A stretch of 64,000 nt of DNA from Erysipelotrichaceae bacterium (GCA_018365815.1 JAGZJH010000006.1:1-64000), one strand, 5' to 3'. Counted from the stretch's first letter, positions 1 to 9,260 are shown. The notes: generated from the letters alone by a model not told the origin. A program made the numbers and translations.

Positions 1-99
1 CAAAATTAAAAGGACTAACTCCTGTACAATACAGGAATCAATCCTTAGAATGTGTTAACGCTTAGTTTTTACAGTGTCCAATTAATTGGGTTCACTTCA
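1..99 (+). mobile_element. Right end of an IS3-family (IS150-group-like) insertion sequence
   Basis: The window opens inside the last codons of an OrfB-type transposase (stop at 63-65). A terminal inverted-repeat-like end follows at about 71-99 (…GTGTCCAATTAATTGGG TTCACTTCA). Read on the minus strand this is the TGAAGTGAACCCAATTAATT GGACA type of end known from many Firmicute IS3/IS150 elements. The element's left part lies outside the window, so completeness cannot be judged. Family assignment rests on the transposase C-terminus and the end sequence only. Confidence 0.75.
3..65 (+). CDS. IS3-family transposase OrfB, C-terminal fragment (cut by window edge)
   Basis: In the frame starting at base 3 the sequence reads KLKGLTPVQYRNQSLECVNA and then TAG. 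The K-L-x-G-(L/M)-(T/S)-P-(V/I)-x-Y-R tail is the standard C-terminus of IS3-family OrfB (DDE integrase-core) transposases. Only 20 residues are visible, and the catalytic core must lie to the left of the window. The stop is followed within about 10 bases by the IS end, as usual in this family. Confidence 0.75.
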   Translation, partial: KLKGLTPVQYRNQSLECVNA

Positions 100-357
100 C
101 AACCCTCGCTTTTTACTTTTGTGATACTACCACAACTTGATCAATGATTATCGACATCAATGTTATCATTACTATGGTAATGCCCTATATGATTGTTAAG
201 TAGTCTAACTATTTTGTGTAGTTAACTATCACTCTATGAAATCTATATTATAGCATAATAAATTAAAAAATATAAAAACAATTTACACTCTCGTTAAAAC
301 AACAGACTAAAAATGAGTAAAGCAAAATCATGTAAATAATATTTTAATATGAGTATT
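100..357. other. Non-coding stretch between IS end and Rrf2 gene
   Basis: About 260 AT-rich bases with no credible open frame on either strand. It probably holds the 3' region of the Rrf2 gene and DNA flanking the IS insertion. I see no clear rho-independent terminator or RNA gene. Confidence 0.4.
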
Positions 358-798
358 TTAATTATTATTAGCGATATAATAACGGGTATCTTTTAAAACC
401 TCTGCTAAAGTGATGGATTTTAATTCATTTTCTAAAGCATTTTGTACTTGCAATAGTTGATGATCTAAAATATTGTGAATATTTTTACCTACTGGACAAT
501 TGGGGTTAGGTTTTTCATGAAAATGAAACAACCCCTCATGGTCGATACACTCCACAGCACAGTAAATATCATAAAAAGTTATTTCATTGGCATCTTTAGC
601 AATTGTAGTTCCGCCACTTCCTCTTTGCACTTTCACAAGATCAGCAGATTTTAATTGAGATAAAATTTTACGGATAATAACCGGATTAACATTGATACTA
701 TTAGATAAAAAATCGCTTGTTATTTTATAATCATTTTGAAAAGTATCGATACAAGCAAATATATGTAAAGCAATTGTAAAACGACTTGAAATTTGCAT
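358..798 (-). CDS. Rrf2 family transcriptional regulator (YwnA-like)
   Basis: 146-residue winged-helix regulator. The N-terminus (MQISSRFTIALHIFACI) and the segment SNSINVNPVIIRKILSQLKS are the classical Rrf2 helix-turn-helix, followed by the wing VKVQRGSGGTTIAK. Unlike IscR or NsrR it lacks the three-cysteine Fe-S cluster loop; the only cysteines are scattered, one of them in NPNCPVGKN. It is therefore more like YwnA/CymR-type members that bind a ligand or partner protein. It is monocistronic on the minus strand, and an inverted repeat 50-75 bases upstream (851-873) is a plausible self-operator. The target genes are unknown. Confidence 0.85.
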   Translation of the reverse strand: MQISSRFTIALHIFACIDTFQNDYKITSDFLSNSINVNPVIIRKILSQLKSADLVKVQRGSGGTTIAKDANEITFYDIYCAVECIDHEGLFHFHEKPNPNCPVGKNIHNILDHQLLQVQNALENELKSITLAEVLKDTRYYIANNN

Positions 799-850
799 AA
801 ATTTTTCTCACTTTCTTGATTAATTCTGTTAACGATTATAGAACCAATAT

Positions 851-873
851 ATTGTAATGTCAATGATTACAAT
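851..873. promoter_or_regulatory. Inverted repeat, probable operator of the Rrf2 regulator
   Basis: ATTGTAAT-N7-ATTACAAT is a perfect 8-base inverted repeat in the 192-base gap between the divergent Rrf2 gene and ispD. Its position upstream of the regulator's start, inside its likely promoter, suggests autoregulation. Binding is inference. Confidence 0.5.
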
Positions 874-990
874 AGTGAGAGGATATGGAAACTATGTTTA
901 TTGAATAAAAAAGTGAGTTATTATGTAAAATATGACAATATTTTTTAAAATAAGTGATATGATAATAATATATAGTTTGGAGGGATTTGA

Positions 991-1650
991 ATGAATTACA
1001 GTGTAGTCATTCCATGTGCAGGAATTGGAAAGAGAATGAAATTAGGATATAATAAATTACTTTATATACATAAGGGCGTTACAATCATTGAAAATACGGT
1101 GCGTATTTTTGAAAAAGATGAAAAGTGTCGTCAAATTGTTTTAGTCATTAGCCCAAATGATGAAGATTTAATGAATGATATGTTTAAACATAAAGCAAAA
1201 GTTGAAATCACTTATGGTGGCAAAGAACGACAAGATAGTGTTTATCAAGGATTACTTAAAGTAAAGGAAGATTATGTATTAATTCATGATGGGGCTAGAC
1301 CGTTTTTAAAACAAGATAGTATTGATGATTTATTAGAGTGTTTAAAAACACATGATGCTTGTTTGTTAATGGTTAAAGCAAAAGATACATTAAAAATGAT
1401 TGAAAATGGAAAAGTGGTGAATACTTTAAATAGAGATGCAATTATGCACGCGCAAACACCACAAGCATTTAAAACAGAGTTAATTACGCAAGTACATGAA
1501 AAAGCAAAAGCCGATCATGTATTAGGAACTGATGATGCTTCTTTGGTTGAATTGTTATCTAATGAACCTGTTTATGTTGTAGATGGGGATTATGATAATA
1601 TTAAGATTACAACGATAGAAGATTTAGGAGGATTTAATGTTAAAAGGTAG
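991..1650 (+). CDS. ispD: 2-C-methyl-D-erythritol 4-phosphate cytidylyltransferase
   Basis: Third step of the MEP isoprenoid pathway: it joins MEP and CTP to give CDP-methylerythritol. The 219-residue length is typical of the family. The N-terminal nucleotide-binding signature (IPCAGIGKRMKLGYNKLL), the central HDGARPF motif and the late TPQAF motif are all present. The start has a good Shine-Dalgarno (GGAGGG, about 6 bases upstream). It overlaps the downstream peptidase gene by 14 bases, indicating an operon ispD-vanY-capA. ispF, a later-acting gene of the same pathway, lies 4 kb downstream rather than fused to it. Cytosolic. Confidence 0.95.
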   Translation: MNYSVVIPCAGIGKRMKLGYNKLLYIHKGVTIIENTVRIFEKDEKCRQIVLVISPNDEDLMNDMFKHKAKVEITYGGKERQDSVYQGLLKVKEDYVLIHDGARPFLKQDSIDDLLECLKTHDACLLMVKAKDTLKMIENGKVVNTLNRDAIMHAQTPQAFKTELITQVHEKAKADHVLGTDDASLVELLSNEPVYVVDGDYDNIKITTIEDLGGFNVKR

Positions 1651-2476
1651 AAAGGTTTATTTTGTTTTAGTCATAGTAGGATTAGTCATTGTTTTAATCT
1701 TTATGACTTTTTATCAAAAAAGTCAAACTAAAATTCAAGAATCAAATGCTTTTGAACATTTAAGTTATTATCAAAGTGAAAATTTATCACGCTATCTTCA
1801 ATATCAACAAGATCACGCTGATTTAAGTATTGAAGACATTGTGACATATGTTAATTTAAACTTAGATCATCCTATTGTTTCAACTTTGATTGAAAATCCA
1901 GACGATGAAAAAGTGATTATTAACAAACAACATCATTTACCGGCTAATTACAAACCCCAAGATTTAGTCGCCATCAATTCTAAGTGCATACAAGGATTAC
2001 ATTATAGTTGTGCTAATGATAACGTTCATTATGCAAGAGAAAATGTCGCTCAATCCTTTAATCAATTATGCGAAGATGTTTTAGCTAAAAAAGGAGTTAA
2101 AGTATATAGCATTGCAGCATATCGCAGTTATGATTATCAACAAATATTATTTGATTATGCCATTAATAATTATGGTCAAGATCATGCTTTAAAGTATTAT
2201 GCTAAAGCGGGTGAAAGTGAACATAATGCCGGATTAGCCATTGACATTACTTTAGATAATATGAATTATGAAAATATCGAAAGCCATCAAGAATACGCAT
2301 GGCTTTTAACTATTCTTCATGAATATGGATTTATATTAAGATACCCTAAAGAAAAAGAAAATATTACGGGTTATCATTATGAACCTTGGCATATTCGCTA
2401 TGTCGGAAAAGATTTAGCTTCGAAAATTTACCAATCAAATTTAGTGTATGAGGAGTATGAACAAAGAGATCGATGA
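1637..2476 (+). CDS. Membrane-anchored D-alanyl-D-alanine carboxypeptidase (VanY/M15B family)
   Basis: 279 residues with an N-terminal membrane anchor (about residues 5-25) and an extracellular zinc peptidase domain. The M15 motifs are clear: SEHNAGLAIDI (His and Asp zinc ligands) and EPWHIRYVG (catalytic Glu and last His ligand). The protein should trim D-Ala from peptidoglycan stem peptides at the outer face of the membrane. It starts inside the end of ispD with AGGAGG 4-5 bases upstream and overlaps capA by ATGA, so the three genes are translationally coupled. Stop codon is TGA. Confidence 0.9.
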   Translation: MLKGRKVYFVLVIVGLVIVLIFMTFYQKSQTKIQESNAFEHLSYYQSENLSRYLQYQQDHADLSIEDIVTYVNLNLDHPIVSTLIENPDDEKVIINKQHHLPANYKPQDLVAINSKCIQGLHYSCANDNVHYARENVAQSFNQLCEDVLAKKGVKVYSIAAYRSYDYQQILFDYAINNYGQDHALKYYAKAGESEHNAGLAIDITLDNMNYENIESHQEYAWLLTILHEYGFILRYPKEKENITGYHYEPWHIRYVGKDLASKIYQSNLVYEEYEQRDR

Positions 2477-3612
2477 AAAAGATAATATTATTGTTATGTA
2501 TAGTGTTGATAAGTGGTTGTAAGCAAGAATATGTTCGTCCGTTAAAAGAGAATATGTCAAAGGAAAATAAGGTTAGTTTAATGGCGGTGGGAGATAATTT
2601 AATCCATGAACAAATGTTAAAAGAGGCAGATCAAAAAGCCGGTAAAATGAACGATTTAAATTATGATTTTACTGCTTATTATCAACATATTTTAACCTTT
2701 TTAGCAAAGAATGATATTAATTATATTAATCAAGAAACAATTTTAGGAGGGGAGGATTTAAAAATAGCCGGTTACCCCTCTTTTAATACCCCCTCAATTA
2801 TGGCTTATACTTTAAATGATGTGGGATTTAATGTGATTAATAGTGCGACTAATCATTGTTTAGATCGTGGATTTGAGGGAATACAACATTCAAGAAGTTT
2901 ATGGCGTCAATTTAAAGATACTATTAATGTAGGAGTTAATGATAGTGAAGAAGATGAACAATCTATTCGAGTGATTGAAAAAAATGGGATTCGATTTACT
3001 TGGCTTTCTTATACTTATGGAACTAATGGCATCAATTTACCTAATGAATATTGTGTTAATTTATTTGATAAAGAACGTATTACTAAAGAAGTGGAGCGTG
3101 CTAAAAAGATTAGTGATGTAGTAATTGTTTCTGCCCATTGGGGTGATGAATACCACTTTACCACAAATTCAATGCAACAAGATTATGCAAATTTTTTAGC
3201 CTCTTTAGGTGTTGATGTCATTATAGGTGGGCACCCTCATGTGATAGAACCGATAGAATGGATTAAATCTAATGAACATCAAACATTAGTGATTTATAGC
3301 CTTGGGAACTTTGTTCATGGCATGCTAGAGTTGGAAACACAACTAGGCGGAATGGTGACAATGGATTTTTTAAAAAAAGAAGATCAGGTGACAATTGAAA
3401 ATGTAAAATGGCATAGTTTAGTCAATCATTTTGAAGGCAGTGCGGAGGATATTATGAATACACGTGCTAATTTTACTGTTTATCCGTTAGAGGATTATTC
3501 AGAAGAATTAGCAAAGACACATGGGTTAAATGGTTATAATGGAATTGAAGTCAGTCGTAAATGGTTTGAAGAAAAAACACATGAAGTGATTGATGAAACA
3601 TTTCTTGAATAA
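2473..3612 (+). CDS. CapA/PgsA-like metallophosphatase-fold lipoprotein
   Basis: 379 residues. The N-terminus is a lipoprotein signal peptide with lipobox I-S-G-C (Cys at residue 16), so the protein is anchored outside the membrane. The domain matches the CapA family (calcineurin-like fold): MAVGDNLIHEQM, INQETIL near residue 83, SAHWGDEY and IGGHPHVIEPIEW supply the metal-ligand Asp/His/Asn residues. CapA relatives help synthesise poly-gamma-glutamate, but no capB/capC (pgsB/C) partners occur here. The true role is open, and cell-envelope work is likely given its coupling to the carboxypeptidase gene. Confidence 0.8.
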   Translation: MKKIILLLCIVLISGCKQEYVRPLKENMSKENKVSLMAVGDNLIHEQMLKEADQKAGKMNDLNYDFTAYYQHILTFLAKNDINYINQETILGGEDLKIAGYPSFNTPSIMAYTLNDVGFNVINSATNHCLDRGFEGIQHSRSLWRQFKDTINVGVNDSEEDEQSIRVIEKNGIRFTWLSYTYGTNGINLPNEYCVNLFDKERITKEVERAKKISDVVIVSAHWGDEYHFTTNSMQQDYANFLASLGVDVIIGGHPHVIEPIEWIKSNEHQTLVIYSLGNFVHGMLELETQLGGMVTMDFLKKEDQVTIENVKWHSLVNHFEGSAEDIMNTRANFTVYPLEDYSEELAKTHGLNGYNGIEVSRKWFEEKTHEVIDETFLE

Positions 3613-3624
3613 TTTAATAAAACA

Positions 3625-3651
3625 AAAAATACCTTGAAAAAGGTATTTTTA
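3625..3651 (+). terminator. Rho-independent terminator after the ispD-capA operon
   Basis: AAAAATACCTTG-AAAA-AGGTATTTTT-like stem-loop 12 bases after the capA stop. It is A/T-symmetric, so it can also serve the convergent pseudouridine synthase gene. Confidence 0.8.
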
Positions 3652-3660
3652 AAATCCATA

Positions 3661-4566
3661 TTATTTCAATTGTGATTGAATAGTTGCCATGTCTTGAGGT
3701 AAAGGGCTTTCGATTAATAATGATTGTGTTGTAATTGGGTGAATCAACTCTAATTGATAAGCATGTAAAGCTTGACGATGAATTAAATGAGTAGGTTTTC
3801 CATAAAGTTCATCACCGATAATTGGGTGATGAATATAGGACATATGAACACGTATTTGGTGGGTTCTACCGGTATCTAACACACATTTAACTAAACTTAA
3901 ATTCGTGGAATTTGAAATCATTTGATAATGAGTAATGGCTCTTTGACCATGTAAAGAAACACGCATTTTATTAGAAACATGACGATCTTTAGCTAAGAAA
4001 GTATCGATAGTTTGTAATTTTTTTTGCGTAATTTTCCCTTCAACAAGCGCTAAATAAGTTCTTTTAATATTTTTTAAAAATAATTCATGGTCTAAATAAG
4101 CTTGTAAAAAATGGCATTTACAAAACATAATTAGACCGGAAGTATCATAGTCTAAACGATGAATATAACGAACAGGGAAGTGGTAATTTGATATATCGTA
4201 GTAACATTGGACATAGTTACATAATGTGTTTAATCCATCTTTTGAATCAGGGTGGACATTCATTCCTGCAGGTTTGTTGATAATTAATAAAAACTCATCT
4301 TCATATAGAATATCTAAAGGAAGATATTGAGAGATAAAAGGATTTGTATCTTTAGTATAGGCTTTAATACTTAAACAATCATTTTGTTTAAGTAAAGTTG
4401 ATGAAGGGACGAATTGGTGATTTAAAAAGTATTCTTTATTTTGTTTTAATAAATGAATACTTTTTTTAGAAAGTTTAAAGTGATTAAATACATCATCAAT
4501 AGTTTTATTTTCAAATTGTGTATCAATGATCAGTGTAAGATAATCTTGGTTAATTTTATATTTCAT
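3661..4566 (-). CDS. RluA/RluD family pseudouridine synthase
   Basis: Converts specific uridines in rRNA or tRNA to pseudouridine. The catalytic motif YIHRLDYDTSGLIMF (HRLD, nucleophilic Asp) is intact, as are GRTHQIRVHM and the early INKPAGMNVHP. The first 80 residues look like a weak S4-type RNA-binding domain, as in RluD relatives. I chose the ATG at 4566 (301 residues, 11-base overlap with rlmA, translational coupling). A TTG at 4608 would add 14 residues but has no better ribosome site. The RNA target cannot be named from sequence alone. Confidence 0.88.
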   Translation of the reverse strand: MKYKINQDYLTLIIDTQFENKTIDDVFNHFKLSKKSIHLLKQNKEYFLNHQFVPSSTLLKQNDCLSIKAYTKDTNPFISQYLPLDILYEDEFLLIINKPAGMNVHPDSKDGLNTLCNYVQCYYDISNYHFPVRYIHRLDYDTSGLIMFCKCHFLQAYLDHELFLKNIKRTYLALVEGKITQKKLQTIDTFLAKDRHVSNKMRVSLHGQRAITHYQMISNSTNLSLVKCVLDTGRTHQIRVHMSYIHHPIIGDELYGKPTHLIHRQALHAYQLELIHPITTQSLLIESPLPQDMATIQSQLK

Positions 4567-5365
4567 AAATTGTGATTTTAATATCGATGGTAATATCCAT
4601 TGATTCAAGTGTATCTAAGACATGACGTCTTTCTTTTTTGATATGATAAAAATGAGGCGTCATTTTAAGCAGATTTAAACTATCATCTTTATTGATTATG
4701 TGAATAGTTTTGACTAGATCAAATGATTCACGGACTTTAAAAGGTAAGCGAATATGTTCATCGGATTTTACTTTCACTTCATCGTAGATTAATTCTTTAA
4801 TTTCAATTAAATGTTTTGGATTGGCTGTGACATGGATAATGTAGCCATCGTGTTTTAAACAACGTTTCAATTCATCAACATTAACAACGGTAAATAAAGC
4901 ACAGATGACATCAAGACTGTGATCTTGTATTGGAATATTTTTTGAATTGCCGACAATCCAGTAAATGTCTTTTGTGTATTTAGTCGCCATGTTAATGGCT
5001 TCTTTTGAAATATCTAAACCATAGTAAGTATTAGCATCGTTGTTTAATTGTTGTTTCATGCGTTGTGTATAATATCCCTCACCACACCCTAAATCTAATA
5101 TTTGAATAGGAAAAGTAGAGTGGTCTAAGATATATTGATTGACTGTATCTGAAATAATATTGTAGTAGCCTTGATTTAAAAAGGCTTTACGAGCGATTAA
5201 ACTTTCTTTGCTGTCTCCCGGATTGTTTGTAGATTTGTCAGGGTTTAGTAATAAGTTAATGTATTTAGTTTTTGCTAAATCATAGGTATGATGATCTTCA
5301 CATTTATAAGAGTTTCCAATGAGTTGGAGTTCTTTTTTACATTTTGGACATGCTAGTTTGTGCAT
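4556..5365 (-). CDS. rlmA: 23S rRNA (guanine-N1)-methyltransferase, RlmA family
   Basis: 269 residues from the ATG at 5365, chosen because GAGGTG lies 6 bases upstream; a GTG three codons earlier overlaps the ribosome site. The N-terminal zinc ribbon CPKCKK…YKCEDHHTYD is typical of RlmA. Next come GDSKESLIARKAFL and the SAM-binding motif ILDLGCGEGYYT near residue 95. RlmA methylates G745 (or G748 for TlrB/RlmAII) in helix 35 of 23S rRNA. It forms an operon with the pseudouridine synthase downstream, giving a two-gene RNA-modification unit. Confidence 0.9.
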   Translation of the reverse strand: MHKLACPKCKKELQLIGNSYKCEDHHTYDLAKTKYINLLLNPDKSTNNPGDSKESLIARKAFLNQGYYNIISDTVNQYILDHSTFPIQILDLGCGEGYYTQRMKQQLNNDANTYYGLDISKEAINMATKYTKDIYWIVGNSKNIPIQDHSLDVICALFTVVNVDELKRCLKHDGYIIHVTANPKHLIEIKELIYDEVKVKSDEHIRLPFKVRESFDLVKTIHIINKDDSLNLLKMTPHFYHIKKERRHVLDTLESMDITIDIKITIYEI

Positions 5366-5440
5366 TTTTTTCACCTCGAAACATATTATAGCATACTTCT
5401 TGCTTGTTTTATGCTAAAATATGGATAAGGAAGTGATTTT

Positions 5441-5707
5441 ATGGAGTATATCATGATATTATTGGCGATTTTGTATTTTGCCTATTATGTGATTTATAAA
5501 TATATTTTAGAACTTGGAACGAGTATGATTTATTGGTTTATTTATAATATAGCGATATTTGTAGCATTGGCTTTTATCTTTCCGGTATCGAAGTTTATGT
5601 TTTCAATGATTGTGGGAAATGGAATTATTTTATTTGTTTTGTTAGTATGGGTAATTATTACAAAAGATGATGTAATGGCATTAATTAAGGAACGTTTAAA
5701 GAAATAA
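5441..5707 (+). CDS. Small membrane protein of unknown function
   Basis: 88 residues, with three hydrophobic helices (about 3-20, 28-47, 52-72) and a short basic tail (KERLKK). It has a GGAAG ribosome site 8-9 bases upstream and is divergent from rlmA, 75 bases away. I recognise no family. A predicted antisense frame in the same place is a shadow. Confidence 0.65.
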   Translation: MEYIMILLAILYFAYYVIYKYILELGTSMIYWFIYNIAIFVALAFIFPVSKFMFSMIVGNGIILFVLLVWVIITKDDVMALIKERLKK

Positions 5708-5785
5708 CGATTTCCTTTTTTTGTTTGTTTCATACTATGGATATAGTACACTAATTGTGTTAAAATGATACAGGCAGGTGATAAT

Positions 5786-6265
5786 ATGTTTAGAATAGGT
5801 CAATCAATTGATATTCATCAATTAGTAAAGGGAAGAAAACTTATTCTTGGAGGAGTGGAAATTCCTCATGAAAAAGGGTTAAAAGGGCATAGTGATGCAG
5901 ATGTATTGCTTCATGCGATTATTGAAAGTATTATCGGTGCAATGGCATTAGGTGATATTGGGCATCATTTTCCTGATACGGATATGAAGTATCAAGGAAT
6001 TTCATCAATGGTTTTACTTGAAAAAACGTATGAGTTAATGGTTGAAAATCATTATGAAATTGGAAATGTTGATTCTATCATTTTAGCAGAAGCACCTAAA
6101 ATGGCACCTCATATTCAAGCGATGAGAGAAAATATTGCACGTGGATTACATTGTGATATTTCAAAAGTGAATGTGAAAGCAACACGTGGCGAGAAGATGG
6201 GATTTGTCGGTAGAAAGGAAGGAATACTGTCACAAGCAGTATGTTTATTAATAAGAAAGGATTAA
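5786..6265 (+). CDS. ispF: 2-C-methyl-D-erythritol 2,4-cyclodiphosphate synthase
   Basis: MEP-pathway enzyme that closes the cyclodiphosphate ring with release of CMP. I place the start at 5786 (MFRIGQ…), because AGGTG sits 5 bases before it and homologues start there; a frame-extension ATG at 5765 has no ribosome site. The 159-residue length is normal. The metal site D-x-H appears as GHSDADVLLHAI, followed by GDIGHHFPDTD; the C-terminal KATRGEKMGFVGRKEG loop is conserved. It ends 4 bases before gltX, so the two are cotranscribed. Confidence 0.95.
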   Translation: MFRIGQSIDIHQLVKGRKLILGGVEIPHEKGLKGHSDADVLLHAIIESIIGAMALGDIGHHFPDTDMKYQGISSMVLLEKTYELMVENHYEIGNVDSIILAEAPKMAPHIQAMRENIARGLHCDISKVNVKATRGEKMGFVGRKEGILSQAVCLLIRKD

Positions 6266-6269
6266 GAAA

Positions 6270-7712
6270 ATGGAAAAAGTAAGAGTAAGATATGCACCAA
6301 GTCCAACTGGTCATTTACATATTGGTGGTGCAAGAACAGCGTTATTTAATTATTTATTTGCGAAACACCATGGTGGGGATTTTGTTTTTAGAATTGAGGA
6401 TACTGATATTGAAAGAAATATTGAAGGTGGTGAAGCAAGTCAATTAGATAACTTAGCATGGTTAGGAATTATTCCTGATGAATCACCAGTAAATCCAAAT
6501 CCTAAATATGCACCTTATCGTCAAATGGAAAGATTGGAGATTTATAATCATTATACAAATTGGTTATTAGAACATGGTTATGCTTATAAATGTTTTTGTA
6601 CACCAGAAGAATTAGAAGCTGAACACAACCGTCAAACTGAAGCAGGACAAGCACCGATGTATAATCGTAAATGTCGTAACTTAACACCAGAAGAAATTAA
6701 AGCAAAAGAAGAAGCGGGAATACCTTATACTATTCGTATAAAAGTTCCTGAAAATGAAGTGTATGAATTTGAAGATATGATTAGAGGTCATGTTTCTTTT
6801 GAATCAAAGGATATTGGTGATTGGGTATTAGTAAAAGCCAATGGTATTCCAACTTATAACTATGCAGTTGTCATTGATGATCATTCAATGGAAATTTCTC
6901 ATGTATTTAGAGGGGAAGAACATTTATCTAATACACCAAAACAAATTATGTTGTATCGTATGTTTGGTTGGGAAGTTCCTCAATTTGGACATATGACATT
7001 AATTGTCAATGAAAATAGAAAGAAATTATCTAAACGTGATGAAACAATTATGCAATTTGTTTCTCAATATAAAGAAGAAGGATATTTACCTGATGCAATG
7101 TTTAACTTTATGGCATTATTAGGTTGGTCACCAGAAGGTGAAGAAGAAATCTTTAGTCATGATGAATTGATTAAAGTATTTGATGAAAAGAGATTATCTA
7201 AATCTCCTTCAATGTTCGATCAAGCAAAATTAAAATGGGTGAATAATCGTTATATTAAAGAACGTTCATTAGAAGAAATCGTAGCTTTATGTAAGCCTTT
7301 CTTAGCAAAAAAATATGATTTATTTTCTAAATCAGATGAATGGATTACTTCATTAGTCGCAGTTTACCATGATCAATTAACTTATGGGGCTGAAATTTGT
7401 GATTTAGTAGACGTGTTCTTTAATGAAGAATTAACAGTTGAAGATGAAGCACTTGAATTTATGAAAGATGAAACGATTAATAATACATTAAGTGTTTTCA
7501 AAAACCACATTAGTGAGTTAGAAGACTTTACAAAAGAAAATATTCAAGCTTGTATTAAAGCAACTCAAAAAGAAGCTAAGGTTAAAGGAAAAATGTTGTT
7601 TATGCCAATTCGTATTGCGACAACAGGAATTATGCATGGACCAGATTTAACGAGTTCAATTGCTTTAATTGGCAAAGAAACTATTTTAAAACGCTTAGAA
7701 AAACAATGGTAA
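6270..7712 (+). CDS. gltX: Glutamyl-tRNA synthetase
   Basis: Charges tRNA-Glu. It is a class I synthetase of 480 residues with HIGH-type PTGHLHIGGARTA at the N-terminus and a KMSKS-type KLSKRDE loop at about residue 250. Cysteines in KCFCTPEEL…NRKCR (about 108-135) fit the zinc-binding insert of some GluRS. The anticodon-binding C-terminal domain is complete. In organisms lacking GlnRS this enzyme also makes Glu-tRNA-Gln; whether that holds here is outside the window. Confidence 0.97.
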   Translation: MEKVRVRYAPSPTGHLHIGGARTALFNYLFAKHHGGDFVFRIEDTDIERNIEGGEASQLDNLAWLGIIPDESPVNPNPKYAPYRQMERLEIYNHYTNWLLEHGYAYKCFCTPEELEAEHNRQTEAGQAPMYNRKCRNLTPEEIKAKEEAGIPYTIRIKVPENEVYEFEDMIRGHVSFESKDIGDWVLVKANGIPTYNYAVVIDDHSMEISHVFRGEEHLSNTPKQIMLYRMFGWEVPQFGHMTLIVNENRKKLSKRDETIMQFVSQYKEEGYLPDAMFNFMALLGWSPEGEEEIFSHDELIKVFDEKRLSKSPSMFDQAKLKWVNNRYIKERSLEEIVALCKPFLAKKYDLFSKSDEWITSLVAVYHDQLTYGAEICDLVDVFFNEELTVEDEALEFMKDETINNTLSVFKNHISELEDFTKENIQACIKATQKEAKVKGKMLFMPIRIATTGIMHGPDLTSSIALIGKETILKRLEKQW

Positions 7713-7732
7713 TAAAAAAATATATATAAATT

Positions 7733-7773
7733 AAAAAGAATGTTTAACGTTATTAGCGAGAACATTCTTTTTT
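7733..7773 (+). terminator. Terminator of ispF-gltX
   Basis: AAAAAGAATGTT and AACATTCTTTTT form a 12-base stem with a 16-base loop, ending in a T-run. Confidence 0.8.
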
Positions 7774-7781
7774 GAGTATAA

Positions 7782-7807
7782 AAAACTAAGAGATTTTCTC
7801 TTAGTTT
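7782..7807 (-). terminator. Terminator of the minus-strand PTS EIIC gene
   Basis: On the minus strand AACTAAGAGA-AAA-TCTCTTAGTT precedes TTTT. It lies just downstream of the EIIC stop. Confidence 0.75.
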
Positions 7808-7854
7808 AGATGTATTATTTGAACCTAATGATGAGCAAATTTATTAAATTGTAA

Positions 7855-9189
7855 TTAAGCATTTTGTTTGTTTGATAACATTACAAATGGAGTCCATAGT
7901 ATTGCTAAGAATACGATAGAAATCACTTGGAATATTGCTCCTTTGAAACCACCTGCAGTTGCTAAGAATGCCATTAATACAGGCGGTGTTACCCAAGGGA
8001 CACTAATACATACACGTTCTATAATATTGAATTGCATACATAAGTAAGAAACTCCTGCTAATACAGTAGGACCCACAACAAATGGAATCATGTAAGTTGG
8101 GTTCATTACAATAGGAATACCAAATGTAATTGGTTCGTTAATTTGGAAGATACCAGGTGCAGTAGCAATCCCAACCACTGTTCTTTCAGCTTGAACTTTA
8201 CCAAACAACAATACCGCAATAATTAACCCAATAGTAGAACCACCCCCACCAATACGTGCATAAACTCCAACACCGCTAATGATATTAGGAATTTCTTTTC
8301 CTTGTTCAAAAGCTAAAGTATTAGCATTTGCTAAAGGTGTTAAGATAGGTGTAGTTACTGAACCAACGATGCTTGCCCCATGTAAACCGAAAGTCCAGAA
8401 GAAAGCAATTAAGAACTCGATTAAAATAGCAGTGAATAATGTATCGGCAACATTAGATAAAGGTGCAGATACAAATTTTGTAATAATTTGCCATAAATCT
8501 TTTTTGAATACTAAATCTGTATAAATACCAAAAGCAACAACAATAATCATTGTTAATACTGCAGGAATTAATACTGTAAATGATCCTGCAACTGCTGGTG
8601 GTACACCATCAGGTAAAGTAATTTTTAATTTTTCAAATTTTGATAAGCGAATAAAAATTTCTGAAACGACCATTGTTAATAACATTGCCACAAACATACC
8701 GTTAGCATCGAGTTTATTCGCTGGAACTGCCCCACTAGCAATTGAGCTTGTTGCCACTTCAACAACTTCAGCACCTTTATCCCAAGATACTTTTTCAGCA
8801 ATTGATTGTAACCCCGGAGTAATTGCTAAGTATACAGCAACTGAAAGGGTAGCTGTTGCCGCTTGGTCAGCATCATAACTTTTTGCCATATTTATTCCCA
8901 ATGCGATAACAAGTAAAATAGCCATGATATTAATTGACCCTTTGCTTATTGCATTCATAACATTTTGAATACCAGTTGAACTAATAAAGTTTTGATATCC
9001 TTCTTGAATTGCTGGAATGTTTAACCCGTTTTCAGCGAAGATACCATGAATACTGTTAACTAATACCGCTAACGATCCAGCGATCGTAATTGGCATAATG
9101 ACAACAAATGCGTCCCTAATTGCAACTAAATGTCTTTGATTACCTAACTTAGCTGCAAAGGGAACAAAATGTTCTTCTAAAAATTTCAT
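7855..9189 (-). CDS. PTS cellobiose/lactose-family EIIC permease
   Basis: 444-residue polytopic membrane subunit that moves and presents a beta-glucoside or oligosaccharide to its EIIB. The family signatures are present: FFWTFGLHGASIVGSV near the middle and INEPITFGIPIVMNP toward the C-terminus. The start is set at 9189 (MKFLEEHF) because GGGAGG lies 6 bases before it; the open frame extends 18 codons upstream without a ribosome site. It has no EIIA or EIIB partner beside it, so it must borrow them. A cre-like site (9261-9274) lies about 75 bases upstream, suggesting CcpA control. Confidence 0.92.
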   Translation of the reverse strand: MKFLEEHFVPFAAKLGNQRHLVAIRDAFVVIMPITIAGSLAVLVNSIHGIFAENGLNIPAIQEGYQNFISSTGIQNVMNAISKGSINIMAILLVIALGINMAKSYDADQAATATLSVAVYLAITPGLQSIAEKVSWDKGAEVVEVATSSIASGAVPANKLDANGMFVAMLLTMVVSEIFIRLSKFEKLKITLPDGVPPAVAGSFTVLIPAVLTMIIVVAFGIYTDLVFKKDLWQIITKFVSAPLSNVADTLFTAILIEFLIAFFWTFGLHGASIVGSVTTPILTPLANANTLAFEQGKEIPNIISGVGVYARIGGGGSTIGLIIAVLLFGKVQAERTVVGIATAPGIFQINEPITFGIPIVMNPTYMIPFVVGPTVLAGVSYLCMQFNIIERVCISVPWVTPPVLMAFLATAGGFKGAIFQVISIVFLAILWTPFVMLSNKQNA

Positions 9190-9260
9190 TGTTTTTCCTC
9201 CCGTAAAATTGTCTAATCGCTCATTTAGACTTCCAAATATCACATCTATATTCTATATTA

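Noticed and set aside
5542..5751. Minus-strand frame opposite the small membrane protein
   Set aside because: Complete overlap with a better-supported plus-strand gene that has a ribosome site.
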